A DNA stretch of 64,000 nt from Pontiellaceae bacterium B1224 (lineage in GTDB: Bacteria > Verrucomicrobiota > Kiritimatiellia > Kiritimatiellales > Pontiellaceae): contig JAROBA010000025.1 in assembly GCA_029432815.1 (NCBI GenBank), positions 1 to 64,000 of the forward strand, in the 5' to 3' direction. Of the stretch, positions 61,429 to 64,000 are shown one piece after another. Below the pieces are notes generated by a model. That model was given only the letters and a program-made list of their open reading frames with translations. It made no database searches and had not been told where the DNA came from. Position 1 is the first letter of the stretch; every line of letters begins with the position of its first letter. The translations under genes and the position numbers were made by a program.

Positions 61429-62229
61429 TTAGCGCGTGGCGCGTTTGAGCATTTCGCGTTCGCGGGGCGAGAGTGCCCCCATGCCCTCTTTCCCGATTTT
61501 ATCGAGAATGGCATCTACTTCTTCTTTAGACAGTCTGGGAGGAGTTGAGGTATATGTGCGAGACTGTTGCTTCCGTTTTCCAGCTCCTGACTGTTTTCCT
61601 TTCAGCTCTTTTAAGAAATGCGGATGCTTAATCGACATCGCATAACCGAACCCGGCAATCCCGCCCATGAGATGGGCCGCATTGGCAATCCCACCGAAAA
61701 TGGGATGCACGAAGGTTTGAAAAAATTCAAGCAGGACAATACCCAGAATAAATTTCCAGGCCTTGACCGGAAACATCGGCAGAAAAATGAGTGCGACTTT
61801 TTCATTGGGATAAAATACTGCAAAGGCACCAAGAATGCCCATGAGCGCACCCGATGCGCCCACACAATACTGACCGGGTATTGCCAGCAGCGACCAACCC
61901 AGTCCGCCCAGAATACCACTCAGGTAATAAAGTGTGAAAAACCGATAGGATCCCAGCGTCCGCTCCAACGCAGGACCAATGAAAAACAGCCCCAGCATGT
62001 TCATTAGAATATGTGAAAAACTGGCCGTGCTATGCACAAACATATAGGTGAAAAGCTGCCAAATGTCGTACGTCCGCCACCAGTCCGCCGGCAACGCAAA
62101 CCATTCCGAAAAAGGAATTCGAAAGAATTTTTCTAAAACAAAAACACTGATATTAATAATCAGCAGAAACTTCACGGCAGGCGTGATTGAAGCCATTGAG
62201 CCGATATTTCTTGGTTGGTTATTTAACAT
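61429..62229 (-). CDS. Rhomboid-family intramembrane serine protease
   Basis: 266 residues with six membrane segments. The motif HSTASFSHILMNMLGLFFIGPALE matches the rhomboid HxxxN region, the catalytic Ser is in GASGALMGILGA and the catalytic His in AAHLMGGIAGFGY. It cleaves membrane proteins within the bilayer. A basic linker precedes a short conserved tail (LSKEEVDAILDKIGKEGMGALSPREREML), a form often seen at the end of bacterial rhomboids. It is convergent with uvrB; substrates are unknown. Confidence 0.93.
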   Translation of the reverse strand: MLNNQPRNIGSMASITPAVKFLLIINISVFVLEKFFRIPFSEWFALPADWWRTYDIWQLFTYMFVHSTASFSHILMNMLGLFFIGPALERTLGSYRFFTLYYLSGILGGLGWSLLAIPGQYCVGASGALMGILGAFAVFYPNEKVALIFLPMFPVKAWKFILGIVLLEFFQTFVHPIFGGIANAAHLMGGIAGFGYAMSIKHPHFLKELKGKQSGAGKRKQQSRTYTSTPPRLSKEEVDAILDKIGKEGMGALSPREREMLKRATR

Positions 62230-62407
62230 GTATTCCTTTCAAATTCCGCAGAGAAGACCACAAAGCGCATAAATGGGTCAATATTTCAGCGCATTTAACT
62301 TATCGACACTCTTGTGATTCATCCGTTGAATAACGGACTTGCCCATTTCCAAGGTTTGGATAGGATGGCCCGCGATTTATTAATTCCTCGCAGAGAGAGT
62401 ATACACT

Positions 62408-62824
62408 ATGACCGATGAAACAAAACTGACCGGACTGACCCTGCTTAAAAAGGGCGAAATGCGCTATCCGACCACCCCGGATGAAGCGGAACTGGAAACC
62501 TTTGAAAACGCGAATCAACAGAGGAACTACTGGATCACCTTCCAGACTTCGGAATTCACATCGCTCTGCCCGATCACCGGTCAGCCGGACTTCGCCACCA
62601 TTACGATTGAATATATTCCCGGCAAACTGTGCGTGGAAAGTAAGTCGCTGAAGCTCTATCTCTTCTCCTTCCGCCAGACCGGCACCTTCTACGAAGAAAT
62701 CGTGAACCGGATCTATTCGGACCTGGAAGCCCTGCTGAAACCGCGCCGACTAGTGGTAAATGGCGACTTCACCGCCCGCGGCGGCATCACCTCTGCCGTT
62801 AAGATCGATTCGGAAGAAGCCTAG
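62408..62824 (+). CDS. queF: NADPH-dependent preQ0 reductase QueF (short type)
   Basis: 138 residues, typical of the short QueF form. TSEFTSLCPITGQPDFATI holds the catalytic Cys54, which forms a thioimide with preQ0, and the motif ESKSLKLYLFSFR binds NADPH. It reduces the nitrile of preQ0 to the aminomethyl group of preQ1, the last free-base step before queuine insertion into tRNA. It faces queD and queC, so all three queuosine genes lie within about 1.6 kb. One-mismatch palindrome copies lie upstream and inside (62347 and 62540). Confidence 0.97.
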   Translation: MTDETKLTGLTLLKKGEMRYPTTPDEAELETFENANQQRNYWITFQTSEFTSLCPITGQPDFATITIEYIPGKLCVESKSLKLYLFSFRQTGTFYEEIVNRIYSDLEALLKPRRLVVNGDFTARGGITSAVKIDSEEA

Positions 62825-62836
62825 GCGGCAACGCCT

Positions 62837-62914
62837 TGAATATCGAATAACGAACAAGGAATTTCGAAGGAAGATTAATTCACTTCGAAATTCGACATTC
62901 CTTGTTCAATATTC
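62837..62914. repeat. Intergenic inverted repeat (GAATATCGAA type)
   Basis: A left arm of about 32 bp, starting GAATATCGAATAACGAACAA, is mirrored by a right arm ending CCTTGTTCAATATTCG, with a 13-base loop. It separates the convergent queF and queD genes and could act as a two-way terminator. Confidence 0.7.
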
Positions 62915-62928
62915 GTAATTCTCCGGCG

Positions 62929-63294
62929 CTACGCGCCGCTGTAGATACAAACGTTGGTGGGATTTTCTTTCACGACGACCTGAACCAATTGCGGCAGGTC
63001 CGGTTTGGTTTTATTCCAGAACCAGACCGCAATCATCTCCGCTGTAGGATTCTCAAGACCCTCGATTTCATTCAGAACTTTATGATCCAGCTGATCGACC
63101 AGCGGATCCACCACTTTTTTGACGTCGTTAAAATCGATGACCCAGCCGAGTTTAGGATGCAGCTCCCCTTCCACATGGATTTCAATGTAGTAGGTATGCC
63201 CATGCATATTGGCGCATTTATGATCCGGCGGAACGTGCGGCAGGAAGTGCGCAGAATCAAACTTGAACTCTTTTGAAATTTTCATTTTCGGCAT
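62929..63294 (-). CDS. queD: 6-carboxy-5,6,7,8-tetrahydropterin synthase QueD
   Basis: 121 residues. Zinc ligands His16, His31 and His33 (FDSAHFLP and NMHGHTYYIE), catalytic Cys27, and the LDHKVLNEI and PTAEMIAVWFW motifs identify a PTPS-II/QueD enzyme. It converts dihydroneopterin triphosphate into 6-carboxytetrahydropterin for queuosine synthesis. It begins three bases after the queC stop, so the two are one operon. Confidence 0.97.
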   Translation of the reverse strand: MPKMKISKEFKFDSAHFLPHVPPDHKCANMHGHTYYIEIHVEGELHPKLGWVIDFNDVKKVVDPLVDQLDHKVLNEIEGLENPTAEMIAVWFWNKTKPDLPQLVQVVVKENPTNVCIYSGA

Positions 63295-63297
63295 GGA

Positions 63298-63984
63298 TCA
63301 ATCCTCAACATAGGGGCGCGGATCTGAAGTGCCGGCATCGGCGAATCCTTTTTTGCGCAGTAGGCAGGAATCGCAGTGTCCGCACGCTTTACCATCCGGC
63401 GCCGGGTCGTAACAGCTCGTGGTTTTAGCGTAATCGACCCCCAGTTCAAGCCCGCGTTTAATAATTTCGGCCTTCGTCAGATCAATCAGCGGTGTGTGAA
63501 TCGTCAATTTGCATCCCTGCACGCCAGCCACGGTTGCCAGATTGGCCATCTTTTCGTAGGCCGCGATAAACTCCGGGCGACAGTCCGGATAGCCGCTGTA
63601 GTCCAGTGCATTCACGCCGATAAAAATATCATTCGCTTCCAGCACTTCCGCCCACGCCAGCGCATAAGAAAGAAATACGGTATTCCGGGCCGGAACATAG
63701 GTGACTGGAATTTCTTCAGTCAGATCCTCAACCACATCATGCTTCGGCACATCGATGTCTGCTGTCAGCGCGGAACCGCCGAATGAACTCAAATCGATAT
63801 CAACGGTCTTATGCTGTTTTGCTTTTTCAGCCGCCTGCTCAACAGCACAGTCCAGTTCGATAGAGTGTCGCTGCCCATAACTGAATGAAACGGCATAAAC
63901 CTCATAGCCCTCCGCGAGGGCCATGGCCATCACCGTGGCGGAATCCAACCCACCGCTCAACAGAACTACCGCCTTCTTAGCCAT
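63298..63984 (-). CDS. queC: 7-cyano-7-deazaguanine synthase QueC
   Basis: 228 residues. The PP-loop SGGLDS at 10-15 binds [21 protein letters not shown] is typical, and four Cys ([18 protein letters not shown]) bind zinc. The enzyme turns 7-carboxy-7-deazaguanine into preQ0 with ammonia and ATP. It starts inside a TAATG overlap with a gene whose end lies at the right edge, probably another queuosine gene such as queE (inference). Confidence 0.98.
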   Translation of the reverse strand: MAKKAVVLLSGGLDSATVMAMALAEGYEVYAVSFSYGQRHSIELDCAVEQAAEKAKQHKTVDIDLSSFGGSALTADIDVPKHDVVEDLTEEIPVTYVPARNTVFLSYALAWAEVLEANDIFIGVNALDYSGYPDCRPEFIAAYEKMANLATVAGVQGCKLTIHTPLIDLTKAEIIKRGLELGVDYAKTTSCYDPAPDGKACGHCDSCLLRKKGFADAGTSDPRPYVED

Positions 63985-64000
63985 TAGAGCATCTCCATCA
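63984..64000 (-). CDS. C-terminal end of an upstream gene
   Basis: The edge sequence reads MEML then TAA, and that TAA overlaps the queC ATG as TAATG. This fits the last codons of a co-translated upstream gene. Too little remains to name it. Confidence 0.35.

Noticed and set aside
62300-62407. preQ1 riboswitch before queF
   Set aside because: The region lacks the small H-type pseudoknot sequence pattern and its A-rich tail; only a near copy of the iterated palindrome is seen.

Overview
The window looks like a marine, polysaccharide-degrading member of the Kiritimatiellota/Verrucomicrobia group (Pontiella-like). This is inferred from gene content and was not tested. It encodes four secreted formylglycine-type sulfatases (all with Cys-x-Pro-Ser/Thr-Arg), three GH29 fucosidase modules, three copies of a putative TIM-barrel hydrolase, several very large secreted beta-rich proteins, and housekeeping genes for nucleotide excision repair and queuosine. 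Most secreted genes lie on the minus strand. The likely substrate is a sulfated, fucose-containing glycan such as fucoidan.

Layout, left to right. 1-5.7 kb: minus operon with a beta-helix/PDZ protein, a sulfatase, a tiny lipoprotein-like ORF and an esterase cut by the left edge. 5.8-14.0 kb: minus operon with a cadherin-like protein, two putative hydrolases, a GH29 fucosidase and a GH43/GH117-like propeller enzyme, closed by a terminator. 14.3-17.0 kb: plus-strand sensor kinase and response regulator. 17.0-20.0 kb: minus operon of DUF1593, DUF1080 and a frameshifted gene. 20-31.6 kb: a giant multidomain sulfatase, then (transcribed separately) sulfatase, GH29-hydrolase fusion and GH29. 32-43 kb: a TonB-like protein, a broken gene, two large beta-helix proteins and a DUF362 protein. 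43-46 kb: a second copy of the kinase/regulator pair. 46-55 kb: an interrupted TPR gene, a CotH/lamin-tail giant, a cobalamin adenosyltransferase, a CPBP protease, tRNA-Gly and a fourth sulfatase. 55-64 kb: a MYG1 protein, repeat-rich DNA, a beta-helix protein, uvrB, rhomboid, queF, queD and queC.

Two signals stand out that gene annotation does not explain. First, a 15-bp palindrome TTCCARNNNYTGGAA occurs 22 times exactly and at least 14 more times with one arm mismatch. It lies mostly inside genes, in all three reading frames, and resembles the highly iterated palindromes of cyanobacteria. Second, an operator-like palindrome, consensus ATCCYGYRTTTACRGGAT, sits 34-145 bp upstream of seven or eight of the secreted-protein transcription units and of the second sensor kinase, which defines a probable regulon. 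Conserved N- and C-terminal modules shared among otherwise unrelated secreted giants suggest a common sorting or surface-attachment route.

CDS starts were moved where a Shine-Dalgarno sequence and signal peptide favoured an internal ATG. All family names come from motif recognition by eye.
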